Source: Phytophthora quininea (lineage: Eukaryota; Oomycota; Peronosporomycetes; Peronosporales; Peronosporaceae). From it: a stretch of 64,000 nt of DNA. Both the position numbers and the translations under genes were made by a program. The notes beneath the pieces are model-generated. The model saw nothing but the letters and a program-made list of their open reading frames with translations. It was not told where the DNA came from and did not search any database. The DNA lies in the NCBI GenBank assembly GCA_011947345.1, contig JAAVTG010000043.1, positions 310,001-374,000 of the forward strand, given 5' to 3'. Positions 22,322 through 33,785 of this stretch are shown here, piece by piece (within the stretch, counting starts at the first letter, position 1; the number at the start of each line of letters is the position of its first letter).

Positions 22322-22949
22322 TTGGAAAAGAAGTCGCAGCAGATCGCTGCGCATGGTGGAGAAGACAAGCTGCTTGCTGGTAGAGATTCATTAGAATTTG
22401 TTCCACTAAAGTGCACAACGATGAATCACTACTCACCGATACAAGACACAGCGACCAACGGTGACGTACTTCTCACACGTTCACAATGTCAATTCAAGTT
22501 AGAAGCTAATTCCCCAGAGTCTTACCTTTTAGATGGAGCGTTATCTCCGAGAGGCACATCCAGAGCTGCCAGTTTTGCCTGGTAGCAATCACCAAAGATT
22601 TCCTCAGACGTTGTAATGATTGCGATGAGAACGATCCAGTCTTACAATGGTTGTCAGGGATAGTTGACCGCGGGGATGCGACCATCAAAGGCAAAGTGAA
22701 GATGCGAATTGAAGCTCAAATCTGCCCACAAGACACCGACAATGTGAGTCGTGGAAAACCAAACAAATGACCTCCGCTAACCATTTTGGATCGTGGCGAA
22801 GACACCTCGGAAGACACTATCCAGCTGTGACGTGAGCGTAGAACTGCTGATAGAACCGCCATCTCTTCTTCTCCATCGACTGAGTTTGCCGTCGGGATAC
22901 CCGAAGAAGCTCAAGATCAAGTCGCAGCTTGAACGCGTGTAGTACTAAT
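22322..22949 (+). CDS. Unrecognised spliced protein with a four-cysteine motif
   Basis: A plausible exon chain is 22322-22497, 22533-22743 and 22826-22949. Intron 1 (GTTAGA...TTTTAG) joins in phase to give SQCQFKWSVISERHIQ. Intron 2 starts GTGAGT. The second exon contains SCQFCLVAITKDFLRRCNDC, two CxxC pairs that could bind zinc. The third exon has a hydrophobic stretch ending LPSGYPKKLKIKSQLERV and a stop. More exons may follow (an open frame to about 23280 rich in Pro, Ala and Ser), since GTGTAGTACTAAT...GCAG at about 22938 looks like another small intron. Function unknown; the joins are inferred from splice signals only. Confidence 0.35.
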
Positions 22950-23395
22950 CGACATTCGACTGAATTGCAGTGATCATGAAAGAAGCATTGCGATTCGTAC
23001 CTCTACGACAGCTTTTGGAAGGTCTGTATCTGAGAATGCAAGAGCGTACAGCACTTCGTAGATGTTGACGAACCCGACAATTCCGACGAAACCTTCCGAG
23101 TCTCCACAGTTAAAGACTGCAGCTCGCAGCGATTCACCACACAATGAAGTCGTGGCTCCTACTGCTGCAGCCAACACGCCACGAAGATCCAGCCACCGAG
23201 TGGCCCCAGCTCCTGTCGATAATGATGAAGTTGAAAAACGACCGACTCCAGCTTTCGAGGTCGACGGTTGTTGTGCGTAGTGGTAAAGCGTGTTGTCTTC
23301 GCCCTCCTTCTCGGTGGTATCCAGCAGCAGAACTTCCATCGTGTTTTTGAACGACAAAGATATTGAGCAGCCGCGGCGGTTCACATCGAGAAGTC

Positions 23396-24543
23396 ATGGT
23401 GCTTCACGACCAAGTGGATTGGCGGAGTTGGCCAGACTCGTTGGCTCTGGACTTGACGCTGCTCGACTCGGTCTTTCGTGGATTGTCAAAGCAGTACGAG
23501 AAGAAACACGAAGAGCGTCTTCTACGTCAAAACAAGATGCAACAGAGCTTCAAGGACGACAACAACAAGGACTACCGACATGGAGATTGCAATAACCAGC
23601 TCGATGACATGCTCTTCGCCAAAGCAGATGTGCTCGTAGCGTTAGAGACTGCTGAGGGTATCTCTCAAAGCGACCGTGGCTGCGTGTGCTGCACACTCGT
23701 CTAGCGTGCGTGTCTTTTGAAAAGGAAGGTGCCAGTCTGGCAGGGTTTGTTCGCTATCGCCAACGGGACCGAATGATCACTTTGGAGGCTGTTCGACGTC
23801 GACTGGAAGAAATCTACGCGGATGCCGCACGTGCCAAGGAGGTGGAAGACAAACACAACCAGTTCCTTTCTCAAGCGCGAGCTTCTTCTCCGTGGTGTGT
23901 TCGTGACATGAAATGGCTGCATCCGTCGCCTGCTAGAAGGCTCTATGGTGTTCATGTCCTTCCGCAACGTCCTGTTACCGAAGAAGAGTTGGAAGCTCGA
24001 CGTCAGTGTGTAGCAAACCACGCTAAAGCCGTGGTGAATGCTGCTGTCGGTGTGGTGGTGGATAAATTGCTGGCGCGTTATGCTCGAACGACAAGTGCAA
24101 GCGGAAGACGAAGCGCTCGACGCATGGCTCGCATTGACGTAGACGCCTCAAAAATTGCTGCTAACCAACGTCAAGTTCGAGTCAAACGGGACCAAGACGA
24201 GCGAGTCAGTCAGCTCAAGACGCTTCGACTAGAGCTATTTGCCCCCACGGCAAACCTCTCTGCAGCGCACAAAGTCGACGATAAAGAAGCAGGGACGACA
24301 AAGAAGAAGGATGAGATTGCACGAGTGATGCTGATGCTCGCGATGGTCGAAGCGCAAGGCGACAGTCGCTTAGCTCATAAGCTCTTCGAGTACGGACCAT
24401 TGCAGGCAGGGCTTCGACGAGCTGCAGAGCAAGCAAAGCGGCTTGGCATTATGGATCAATCCTGGGCTGTTGTCAAGCTTTGGCGAGAACTCTACCGCAC
24501 GTCGACACAACAAACAATCGGGAACATGCAGGACCGAGGCTGA
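23396..24543 (+). CDS. Unrecognised coiled-coil-rich protein
   Basis: The ATG at 23396 begins MVLHDQVDWRSWPDSLALD, followed by a long charged helix (SKQYEKKHEERLLRQNKMQQ). The frame ends at 23703 and the neighbouring frame picks up at about 23690, consistent with one missing base around 23680 rather than an intron. The second part is also helical and Arg/Lys/Glu-rich (LEAVRRRLEEIYADAARAKE, KIAANQRQVRVKRDQDERVS) and ends TSTQQTIGNMQDRG at 24543. About 382 residues in total. The composition fits a cytoskeletal or flagellar coiled-coil protein, but I recognise no family and this is a guess. Confidence 0.5.
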
Positions 24544-24848
24544 CGGTGATCAACTCCGTGTGTACGCGCGAAGTCCTTCCCGAAAATTCAGACGATAAAA
24601 GTGGCAAACACAGCATCATCATTGATCACCATCAACATAAATCGCAAGAGACTTGAAAAGGATCAGCCCCACATGGCTGAACCAGCTCGGTAATACCTTC
24701 TCGGATTACAGCTATGGCAATTCCCACGGTGCGGAGATAATCAACCACCTTGCAATGCATGACTCGATTGACTATCGTGGCAAACCGTGAGAGGAAAACT
24801 CACGCCATTTCCAAATTTATCTGACAGCCCCAACTTCGCCCCACTTCC

Positions 24849-25855
24849 ATGACTCAAGTTGTCAAGATCCACGGCCAAGGAGACGTGCGTCTCGAGGACT
24901 ACGAACGTCCTGCAACCGGCCCTCGCGATGTCGTCATCAAGCTCAAGGTCGCCGGTATCTGCGGTTCCGACCTCATGTACATTCGTATCGGCGGGATCCC
25001 GCCTGGAAACATCACAGCCATCGGTCACGAGGCTGCGGGCGTTGTCATGGAGGTCGGCAGTGAAGTTGAAGACATTACTGTCGGAATGCGCGTGGTCGTA
25101 AACCCCATGGAGACTCCCAGCAACATCGGTTCGGGTGGGCCCGAAGGCGCTTTCACGCAGGAACTTCTGGTGCGCGACGCCAAGCTCGGAAAGTCGGTGC
25201 TTCCGATTCCCGACGAACTTCCGTACGAGGTCGCTGCGATGTGCGAGCCGTTGGCCGTCGCCATGCACGGCGTGAACCGAGCCAACGTCAAGGCTGGCGA
25301 CAAGGTCGTCGTGTTCGGTTGTGGTCCGATTGGGTTGGGCATGCTCATGTGGCTGGTTGACCGAGGTGTGACCGACGTGATAGCACTCGACTTGGCTGAG
25401 GAACGACTGGAGCGCGCTCGTGCACTCGGCGTCCGAGCAGCTTTGACCCCACCAAGGTGGACCTCCGTGCGGAACTGGTCAAGTTCCACGGCGAAGTGCC
25501 GAGCTATAACCGCTTGGGAGTTGGCACCGACGCGTTCATCGACTGTGCCGGGGCTCCCAACATCGTGTCGGATGTCATCATGATGGCAAAATTCCACTCT
25601 CGACTGGTCATCACTGCGGCGCACATGAAGCCTGTGCAGTTCCCGGTGGGGCGTATGCTGACGAGCGAGATGACGATCACGACGGCGGTCGGCTACCCTA
25701 CGGAAATGTCAGATGTGATGGAGGCCATGCCGCGACTGCAGACCAAAATCGCATCGCTCATCAGCCATCGCTACGCCTTCGAGGACATCTTGGACGGTTT
25801 GAAAATCGCCGGCACGCCATCGTCCGCCAAGGTCATTCTTGAATTTGCCGACTAA
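24849..25855 (+). CDS. Zinc-type alcohol/polyol dehydrogenase (MDR family)
   Basis: NAD(P)-dependent medium-chain dehydrogenase, probably acting on a polyol or secondary alcohol. The start is MTQVVKIHGQGDVRLEDYER. The catalytic-zinc ligands appear as Cys in AGICGSD and His-Glu in GHEAAG. A Rossmann motif GCGPIGLG and the acidic end of the second strand (IALDLAEE) indicate NAD preference. The loop that normally carries the four structural-zinc cysteines is replaced by VNPMETPSNIGSGGPEGAFTQ-like sequence without cysteine. One C is missing in the CC at 25433-25434; the remainder (VDLRAELVKFHGEVP to VILEFAD) continues in the next frame to TAA at 25855. The specific substrate cannot be read from the sequence. 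Confidence 0.85.
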
Positions 25856-26475
25856 ACGTTACGGCAAACTCGGCACGTAGGCTGTGCTTTGAGTGCAACC
25901 GGCAGGTGTGGTTAATTTGAGGTTAATCCCATCCATGAACAGCCACACTTTACCCACGCCAAGCTGTTGCTTGTATATTGCAGCTCTGAGCAGACAGCAG
26001 ACTTCTGAGAAGAACACGACGTGTTCTCCTTCACAGCCGAGGTAGAACAAATAGTCATGGGTCGTAGCGCTGGTCACCTTCTGATACACCAAAACATTCT
26101 GTCTCCGCTCGAAAACGAGATAAAAGGCCAATATAACCAAAACAAAGGATTTGCCGGTGGTGGACTGCGAGCCCTTGCATCGGCAGCACCCGATGAGCCC
26201 ACTAGAATACTCCTCTTGCCATGGGTCTTCCAACCGCCAAAACACTTGCTCAGTCCTCCCAGCGCCCTCATAAACTCCCAGATCTCTGGAATGCTATGCA
26301 CTGTGCCAGGCTCTCAGTCTAACAGTCCGCAACATTCGTGGCTGAAGCGCTCGGGGCGTCCAAGAGCTTCATCTCCATTTTGTAGTTGACCAAATGTAGC
26401 CATCCCATCAATGCCTTCTCTTATTTCCGAATTGCGCGAGAATCCATCAGACCCTTTACATAATTCAAGTCCAGT
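25856..26475. other. Intergenic, possible repeat remnant on the minus strand
   Basis: Two overlapping minus-strand frames (25859-26301) include SIPEIWEFMRALGG and FYLGCEGEHVVFF, which read like decayed protein. I match them to no family. The last part should hold the promoter of the E3 ligase gene. Confidence 0.35.
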
Positions 26476-28540
26476 ATGGCGCGCACTGCTCCGCACGGTC
26501 GCTTGCTGCAGGAACTCGATGAGCTCGTCACGGGGCGGCGCTACCTGCTGCTGACGACCGCCGCCACGGCCATCGCCGCCGCCAGCACCTTCCAGCGCCT
26601 GCCGCAGCCGTCCGCGTCCTCGTCGTTCGCGTCCGTCGCCGCGCTCTTCTTCGCCGAGCTGCTGACCTCGCGCATCAGCACGTTGGTGCGTGTTTCTCAC
26701 CCACTTTTGACACTCCGACCATCACTCTGCAATCGGCAACATTGAAGTTGAGCTGACTCATGTTTTGCCTCCAGGTTGTGCTCCACGGCTTCCTGGTAGT
26801 CATGTACCACGCGTTCTTGCTGCTGGCGCACGCCGCGCTGGGCTCGCTGCGCGCCGTGGAGCTGCAGCAGACCAAGGAGACGCTCATCCCGTTCGTTCTG
26901 CTGCGCTGCCAGCTGCTGGTCAGCACCATGGAGCCAGGGGCCCACGACCGAGCGGAGCTGGGACTGCTGGTGGTCTGGCTGGCGGCGCTCTCGGTGCTGC
27001 GCGCACTGCTGGCGCTCACTCAGGCGCGCTTCCAGAACCTGCTGACACGTCCCCTGACGCAGCTTCGAGACCTGCAGCGGCTGGGCGCAGTGCTGGGCGG
27101 CATTGCAGTGCTGAACGTTGCACTGGCAGTGACGTGCTCCCGCCTGGAGCTCTTCTCGGACAGGATCACACACGTGCCGTGGTTCGAAGCCTCCTTGCTG
27201 CTACTGAAGACGCTGGAGCTGGGAGTGCAGGTTGGTTTCCAAGGCTTAGACGTCAGTGCTGCGACCTCGACAGACGAGGGCGAAGACTCTGGCGCGGGGT
27301 ACTCGGAGAACAGCGAGTTCCACTTGCTGCTGCTGCAGACGGTGCTCAGTGGCTGCTACTTGGTGCAGTTGGTGCTCTACTATCTCTACGTCATCAGTGT
27401 GGACCAGTTCCGAGTGAGTCTGTTTGACCTCATATTGATCCTAAATGTGAAGAACGCGACGGTGAGACTGCTGGAGAAGATCAAACATGTGAAGTTGTAC
27501 CACCAGGTGGTACTGGATCTGGACCACCTCTTCCCGGACGCTTCGACGGCGGAGCTGGAGGCGGTTGCCGATGATGTGTGCGCGATCTGTCTGAAACCCA
27601 TGCCGGTACAAGCCAAGAAACTGCAATGTGGCCACCTTTTCCATCGTCTGTGTCTGCAGCAATGCCTGCAGAGGGCGTCAGTGAACGACGCTCTTGCCGG
27701 GCTTGATACGCTGACGCGCATGGTAAATGGTCTTGGGATGGATGGGTCGTTGCCGCCTGGCGCGGGAGTTCCAGGCAGCTCTGCTACAGGCCCGACGTCG
27801 TTGCGATGCCCAATCTGCCGAAAGCAAGTCTGTGGTGGGAAGGGCGATGAGCCGGCGTCTAGAGTCCATGAAAATCATCGTCAACCTGAAGCGGAAGACG
27901 TCCAAGATGACATACAGCAGCAGCCAAGGGAAGACAATGTACCAGGCGTACCACAGGCACAAGAACGAGTGGTCGAACCTGCAGCCGGTGCTGCTGAATC
28001 TCCCAACGAAGGGCTTCGCTTTAACAGTACGTTTCAAAAGGCAACCGCAATGGATGACTCGATGTACTTATGCTTCTTTTGTGCGGTTGTGCAGCAGCGT
28101 TCATGAATCGTTGGCTTCCGAATTTCTCTTTAGAAATTGTTCGACGTCTCAATTTTCAAGTCACAGAGGAGATGCTTCAGCAAATATGGGAAGTGTTTCC
28201 GCAGTTTACACGTGAGCAACTGCAAACAGACCTTGTACGCACGCGGTCAGTAGAGCGCACGATGGAGCGTATTTTGAATGGACAACTGGACGAACAACAA
28301 CGTGAAAATGGTGGTGCAGAAGTTGGTACAGCGGGTGCTCTTGGCGAAGCATGGAGCTTCTCGGCTTTGTGGAATCCTCCGACCCCAGCACCAGCTAGGG
28401 CAAGAGTCGTAGAAGATGAAGCGCCTCGAACAAATCCGCAAGATGCTGATGTGGACCTGCAACAACAAGGCCAACCTGAGGTAGCCACGGAGCCACTACT
28501 TCGACGACTGGAACGGTGGCGTGGTCAACGCCCCACGTAA
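26476..28540 (+). CDS. gp78/AMFR-type ER membrane E3 ubiquitin ligase (RING and CUE)
   Basis: ER-associated degradation ligase. Three exons are supported: 26476-26685, 26775-28026 and 28095-28540, with GTGCGT and GTACGT donors and CCTCCAG and GTGCAG acceptors, all in phase. The N-terminal half has several hydrophobic segments (for example LHGFLVVMYHAFLLLAHAAL). A RING follows: CAICLKPM, then LQCGHLFHRLCLQQC, a longer insert with VNGLGMDGSLPP, and CPICRKQV. The last exon has a CUE domain (EEMLQQIWEVFPQFTREQLQ), which binds ubiquitin, and a Pro/Gln-rich tail ending RLERWRGQRPT. HRD1 is the main alternative, but HRD1 lacks a CUE, so gp78 fits better. No frameshift here. Confidence 0.88.
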
Positions 28541-28722
28541 TTTAAAAGCTCAACATTGCCGATACTACAGTACAATCCAATGGATATATTGCTTTATTCA
28601 ACTTTTGGGATTCCCAGGGTGACGGATTTCGGAGAGAAACACAGCACATCAAGAATCAAAATTGCGAGTTTGGTGTTGTGAATATCTCCTCCACATTGCC
28701 GGAAACTCTGTCCATGCCGGAG

Positions 28723-30821
28723 TCACACCTCAAGCTGCAGGATATCCATAATGGCTCCAATCTTGCTCTTGTACTCCAGGTGTCCACCGATAATTTCCGA
28801 CAAATTGACGTTTTCGACGCCTGCGATATCGATGGGGGCAATGCCGGCAGAATTCAAAGCCCAGCCTTGGTAGCGGTACATGACGCCGAGCATCCAATCT
28901 TTGTCTGAATACCCGTTGATTAGTCTCCCGAGACCATTCGACGCGCATTAGCCCAGTCTTCACGAGACGTGGGCACAGGCGACCCGAGCAGCACCGCATT
29001 CTCCACGATGCCACACGACTCGTCGGGCGATGGACTTTGGCCAGCTCCTTCAAGCAGGAAAAGATCAGTCGGGCTCCCATACCATAGCCAATCAACGTTA
29101 CAGGGCGCAAACCCTGCTCGCGTCGGCGTAATGCTCGTGCCAACAGTTTCCCCGACGTGTCTGCATTGTTCATGGTGATTGTCCATGCGTTATCGATGAG
29201 ATCAGCCATGCGAAGGATCACTCGCGGGATGGTCACCGCAGCGAACAAGGCCGCCAATGCTGTGTACTTGACGATCTCCGTCGTCGCGTAGGTCGACACC
29301 TGCTCGGCTGCAAACGAGCGCATGCATTTCCCAAAGCGCCGTAGAGCAGCTTCATCCCACATGAGACAGTATTGGTCACCTTGAGGGAAGCGGTCTTTCC
29401 AACGCCAAGCTCGCAAGGGTTCGTGCTTGGTTCCTAATTCCCATAGCGAACTGCTATAACTTGACGAGGAATTAGTTGCCGCGCTACTCGAAATGGCGTT
29501 CGACTCGCTGTTCAAACTCGTTAGATCACTAAAGCGAGTATCTGCATCCGCTGCTGCAATACGCGATAAGTCTGCAATGCCCAAGGGATCGTTCTCGGGG
29601 TTACCGGCCTCGATACTGTAAGTGCGCCGTAAAATGGCAAAGAATTCATCCTCGCGGCCTTTGTAGCGATCCATGACTTGGTCCACCTGCTCCACCTTCT
29701 CTGGGTTCCTCTGACGGTAAAAGGCACGCAGATACTCCCGACTGTCGCCCCACGCACGACGGAAGCCTCTCTTGGGCGGGTCGTCATCATCCAGCCACCC
29801 TGACACACAAATGTACACATTCATCCCGTCTCCAGCAGACACCAAATCAAAATTGAACTCGTGCACGCCTCGCGTTCTCGTGTCTGCCTTCATCCCCATT
29901 ACGCCAGCTCCTGCCGTGCCAAAAGCACCGTCGTGGCAGTCACGCCGGCAGCAGAGCCCACAGCAGCCCCAATGGTCACTCCTGCTCCTCCCAACGCCGT
30001 CAAACTCGCTGCAATAGCAGGAGCTGCCAGTCCTCCCGTCACGGCCAACAATGCCCCTCCTGTCACTGCTGCTGCGCCAATCGTAGCATTCCGCTTCCAG
30101 TCCCAAATCTTAGGTTTAGCTTCTACTTTTCGAGCGGCATGGCTGTGGCTTCTGCGTACAGTGTTTGACCAATTTCGATCTCTTCTCGTGTGATTTCTCG
30201 CCAGTCGAGCTCCATCGCCACGACGAGACGCCTCAAGAGCGTTCTGGCGCGGGCATCGTAGCCCACGCTCTTCACAACGAACCACAGCAACCTCTTGACG
30301 ATCTCCAGTCGGAAAGCGTCCACACTCAGCGAGTTGGGGTCTTCAAAGCCCGCAGCAGCATCTTCCCCTCGATGTTTGGCCTTCCTCTTGAGCTTTTGGG
30401 TCCAGCGCTTGAAGCCTCCGGTGGCGTCTCTGTTGGGGACGATCAACGCCAAGAAAGGGGCCGGATCCAGCTCGGACACGCTCACGGCCGACGGCTCGTG
30501 CTCCTTCTGGGCCAGACTGGAGCGTCTGGACGTCAAGATGGGCAAATAGGCCTCCGTCTGCGAACTGGGCAGCACCACAAAGTGCTCGACTAGCAGCTTG
30601 AGGAAGCCTTTGGACCAGTTGTGCCCATTGGAGCCGTCCGTGACGCCCGGCAGCAGGCAGGCGCAGAGCCCCGCGACGCCGCGCTTCTGCTGGTCGTTGA
30701 GGAAGTCCATGGCGTACTCGGTCGAGACACTGGCGGGACTCGGCACCGCAGAAAGCGACGCAACGGCTCGAGGAGCATCCGAAGAGCCGCCCACGTGATA
30801 CTTCCCCAAAAGCTTCTTCAT
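28723..30821 (-). CDS. TMCO4-like protein, DUF726 (alpha/beta-hydrolase fold)
   Basis: The start MKKLLGKYHVGGSS at 30821 leads into a helical N-terminal domain (GVAGLCACLLPGVTDG, FGLEIVKRLLWFVV-type helices). A glycine/alanine-rich double hydrophobic segment follows KPKIWDWKRNATIGAA, typical of the family's membrane anchor. Then comes the DUF726 hydrolase core: NVYICVSGWL, REYLRAFYRQRN-like region, LWELGTKHEPLRAWRW, PVTLIGYGMGARLIFSCLKEL, VLLGSPVP, RLINGYSDKDWMLG, GVENVNLSEIIGGH. The nucleophile elbow reads GYGMG, with Gly where GxSxG needs Ser. About four one-base deficits break the frame (near 30133, 29928, 29038 and 28927). The tail ends ILQLEV at 28723. Family call firm; enzymatic activity doubtful. 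Confidence 0.82.
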
Positions 30822-30943
30822 GCTGGCGAAACCAAAACCAAATTGTTACACTTGATAACTGTATCACTTAAAAACTTAAATTCAAACCCGCATTCATTCT
30901 ACATAATCATCACTGCACCACAATCCATTCAGAGTTGTCGACC

Positions 30944-32136
30944 ATGACCGACGCTGCGTTCCTAGCCGAGGTGGAGGACTTCCTCACGTCCTGCGACTTG
31001 CCGTCGTTCTCGGCCATGCAGGCGATCAAGAAGGCGCGCGAGGCGACACCGACCGTGCCCGCTCGCAGAGGCAGAAAGAAGCAGAACATCGACCCGGAGA
31101 CCAAGCGAGAGCTGCAGAAGGCCAACGACCGCAAGCGACGCAGCGCCTACAGAGAGCGACGTCGCGCGGAGAAGGAGACGCTGGAGCTGCAGATTGGAGA
31201 GCTCTCTCAGCAGCTCTCGGAGCTGGAGCAGCAGCAGGACATCGACAAGATGGCCACAACGGCCTGGGAGGTCATCGCCCAGAAGCAAATGGAGGCCAGA
31301 CTTAGTGCCGAAGCCAAGCAGCGTCGCCTATTGGCTGCTATCGACGCTCGCGCTGCCATGATCCATGAGTTCAAGGGCTTCATGCACGACCAACTGTCGA
31401 GCAAACTGGAGCTGGACGAGGACTTGGGCGACGACAGCTACCGCCACAAAAGGATGCGCATGGAGCCGTCCGACCAAGAGATTTTCGAGGTCTACGTCCA
31501 GGATCTGGACGCTCTGTATGCTAAAACGGATCAGATGCTGCAAGGCTGCGGTCTCGACGACACTAAGGAGTACAAAGAGGAGCACCGACAGAAGTGGACA
31601 GAAGATGGCAAGACCGGGTTCTTTGAGTTTGTCGACAAGCGCGTCATCCCGTTCAGCTTCGAGAAGACTTGCCTTCACAATTGGAAGGTGGCACATCTGC
31701 CGCATCGCCAGGAAGACCGTCAAGTCTTCCAGCTCGATGACCCTGAAAACACGGCGGCCATCAAGTTCCGTATCACGACGCGCTTGAAGTCGGGCAGGGT
31801 CGTGTCGGTAATTCAGCGGTCGGTTTCCCGTCGCTACAGAGAGAAAAAGCGTCACGTAATTGTCTGGCGGTCGTTTACGGAGGGTGAGGGGATTTTCAGC
31901 GGCATGCACGCGGATGAAACAGGGTGCTGTGTGGGTACTCCTTTGCAAGACCCGGCGGAGGTGGGTACTGTACTAAGAACATTCATGCGGCATGTTCCCA
32001 TGCATTTCGGCCGTGCTGGGCTGCAACAACCTGCTATCCAAGAGTTTACGTGTGTGGTTTGGATTCCGGCACGGAAGATTCCACACAGATTAAGGACAGA
32101 CTTGAGAGGCTGCTGCTGGAGGATACTGACAACTGA
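30944..32136 (+). CDS. bZIP transcription factor of the oomycete M96 mating-specific type
   Basis: The start is MTDAAFLAEVEDFLTSCDLP. A basic region (RKKQNIDPETKRELQKANDRKRR and following RERRR) leads into a leucine-zipper-like coil (LELQIGELSQQLSELEQQQD). The C-terminal half matches the START-like region seen in proteins annotated M96 mating-specific in Phytophthora: FFEFVDKRVIPFSFEKT, TTRLKSGRVVSVIQRSVSRR, VIVWRSFTEGEGIFSGMHADETG. One C is missing at 32038-32039; the next frame gives GTEDSTQIKDRLERLLLEDT to TGA at 32134-32136. The role is presumed gene regulation in the nucleus; involvement in mating is only from the family name. The TMCO4-like gene starts 122 bp away on the other strand. 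Confidence 0.85.
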
Positions 32137-32174
32137 GCAGGGCTCAACAAGTTTGATGCATTTGTACAGACGAG

Positions 32175-33318
32175 TTAGAAAATCTCTAGCGTTGATTCTG
32201 GGTCGACAGCGTAGACGACCTTGTACTTGTCAAAGAGAGTCTGCAAGGCGTCGACGTACTGTTGGTGGTACTTCTGGACGTCTTCTTTCGTCGGGTGTTT
32301 AATGTGAGGTAGCTCCAAAGCCTTCCCCACAACAGTAATGAGGTCCACATCGGAGCGAGGCAGATAGAAACACTGGGGAGACCGTAGAAAAGAACGCCAG
32401 GTATTTTGAACTCGTTCAGCTGGAGCCGAAACTTCAGCAGGTACGGGAATGTATGGTAGGCGTACTCTTCGCCGAAAGTGTAGGCTGGGTGCACTTTATA
32501 GCCGTGTTGCAGCGCCAGCTTGACGAACCCAAAGCGCTTCTTGATGTACACTCGGTGTGCTCCTCGTTTGTACAAAGTGGCCTCCTCGAATCCTCCAGGC
32601 ATCAGACACAAGTTCTGCCCTGTGGCCATGAGTTTGTGAAAGGTGGTTTTGGCGACGGTACTGAAGTCCATCCAGTAGAGAAGGTCTCTCATGATCGGGA
32701 ACCAAAGAGGTTTTCAGCCACGAGCCAGCGACAATGCGCGTGTTCGAAGCTCATGTGGTGGGCAGCATTGAAAGCCCAGCCGTTGGAGAGAACTCCATGC
32801 GGGTGGAAGGCGAAGACTGCCTTATCGTCAGCCTTCACGAACGGTGACAGGTCGTTCTCCTCGACGGTTTTGACGGCAATGTTCCTATCCAGCTTGTCGC
32901 CTTCCTTGCTCTGCTTTGCCACCTCTCGCTCTTCAAAGACCGTGACGTTGAGTCGGAAGTACGGGTAGCGTAGGAATGAGTAGCGCAGTAGTCGTCGCAT
33001 GTACGGCCACTGGTGAAGTGACGGTCGGGTCACGAAGTGATAGCTCTCGTGAACCGCGACGAAGACAAGGAAAAGCTGCGCGACGAACGGTATTGGAGTC
33101 CGATCCCAGACCCATCGGACCACACCGAACAACGAGAAGAACCACAACAGCGCGAAGAGGATGAGACCGACGACCCAAAGTCCGTACAGAATGAAGAGGT
33201 GGAAGCGGCGAAGCACTCGACCTCGAAGCGTGAGCAGATGCGGTTGAAGGTCGTTGTTGGGCCAGGACCGTGTGCGGCCGCAGGCAGAGTTTGGCAGGTT
33301 TTCGTCGACTTCCTTCAT
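32175..33318 (-). CDS. DGAT2: Diacylglycerol O-acyltransferase 2 family protein, copy A
   Basis: ER acyltransferase making triacylglycerol from diacylglycerol and acyl-CoA. The start at 33318 (MKEVDENLPNSACGRTRSWP) aligns with copy B; the frame is open further upstream, but that part lacks similarity. Order: a hydrophobic hairpin (LYGLWVVGLILFALLWFFSL), WPYMRRLLRYSFLRYPYFRL, the catalytic FAFHPHGVLSNG, then LMPGGFEEATLY, KKRFGFVKLALQHGYKVHP, TFGEEYAY, and a C-terminus ending VYAVDPESTLEIF. One T is missing at 32704-32706 and one C in the run at 32375-32378. It lies 38 bp from the end of the convergent bZIP gene and faces a microprotein gene on its 5' side. Confidence 0.88.
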
Positions 33319-33533
33319 CGCGTTGCTTTCAGGAATGATGTCACAGAGAGGAATCCGATGGCGAAGTAGCCGGAGCTTGCGTGAGGCGAGCTTGCCGACA
33401 GTTTTTAATGTGGCGCTTGGTGTTGCTGATGATCGCGTGAGTAGGATTAGCATCGAGATGAAGTCACTCTGCTCAACCGCTTTGGCGCTGTTGATCACTT
33501 TTCAATACGCCTTGTCGACCCGACCCACCTCTG
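33319..33533. promoter_or_regulatory. Candidate bidirectional promoter, DGAT2 copy A and microprotein 1
   Basis: The start codons of the two divergent genes are 215 bp apart. No motif was identified; the function is inferred from position and from the equivalent 341-bp interval (34957-35297) in the second copy of the module. Confidence 0.4.
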
Positions 33534-33740
33534 ATGCTGTGCTCTCTCGTTGAACGAGCAGACTCCCTTCTTGGGCTGATCGTTCGCGGTCTGGTGCTCG
33601 TCCTCCTCCAAGTTGCGCCTGCAATGTCCAAGATCCTCGACTGGAACTACAACGCCGAAGCTGTCGGTCCTATCGTCCCGGAATGGTGCGACTCGGCTGT
33701 CGTCAAGAAGTCCAACGAGCCTCGCGTAGCATTCGCTTGA
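33534..33740 (+). CDS. Conserved microprotein 1, 68 residues, one hydrophobic helix
   Basis: A single open frame from ATG 33534 to TGA 33740. Residues about 8-31 are hydrophobic with a few charges, suitable for a membrane or amphipathic helix. The soluble tail contains SKILDWNYN and GPIVPEW. The tail and helix align with microprotein 2 at 35298-35606 (SKSINWDYS, GTIVPEW), which supports real coding. It is divergent to DGAT2 copy A and convergent with copy B, only 45 bp from the latter's stop. No known family recognised. A role in triacylglycerol synthesis or lipid droplets is purely positional inference. Confidence 0.6.
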   Translation: MLCSLVERADSLLGLIVRGLVLVLLQVAPAMSKILDWNYNAEAVGPIVPEWCDSAVVKKSNEPRVAFA

Positions 33741-33785
33741 TGAGGTGAAGACAGCACAGCTAAATGCCCGTAAAATATACTTCAT

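Noticed and set aside
22974..23384. Minus-strand frame with a CBS-like phrase (FVGIVGFVNIYEVLYALAF)
   Set aside because: It overlaps an equally open plus-strand frame, has no second CBS motif, and sits between plus-strand exons; the resemblance could be chance.
25859..26301. Transposase-like minus-strand gene
   Set aside because: The two frames read like protein, but I could not match any catalytic motif, so it is listed only as a possible remnant.
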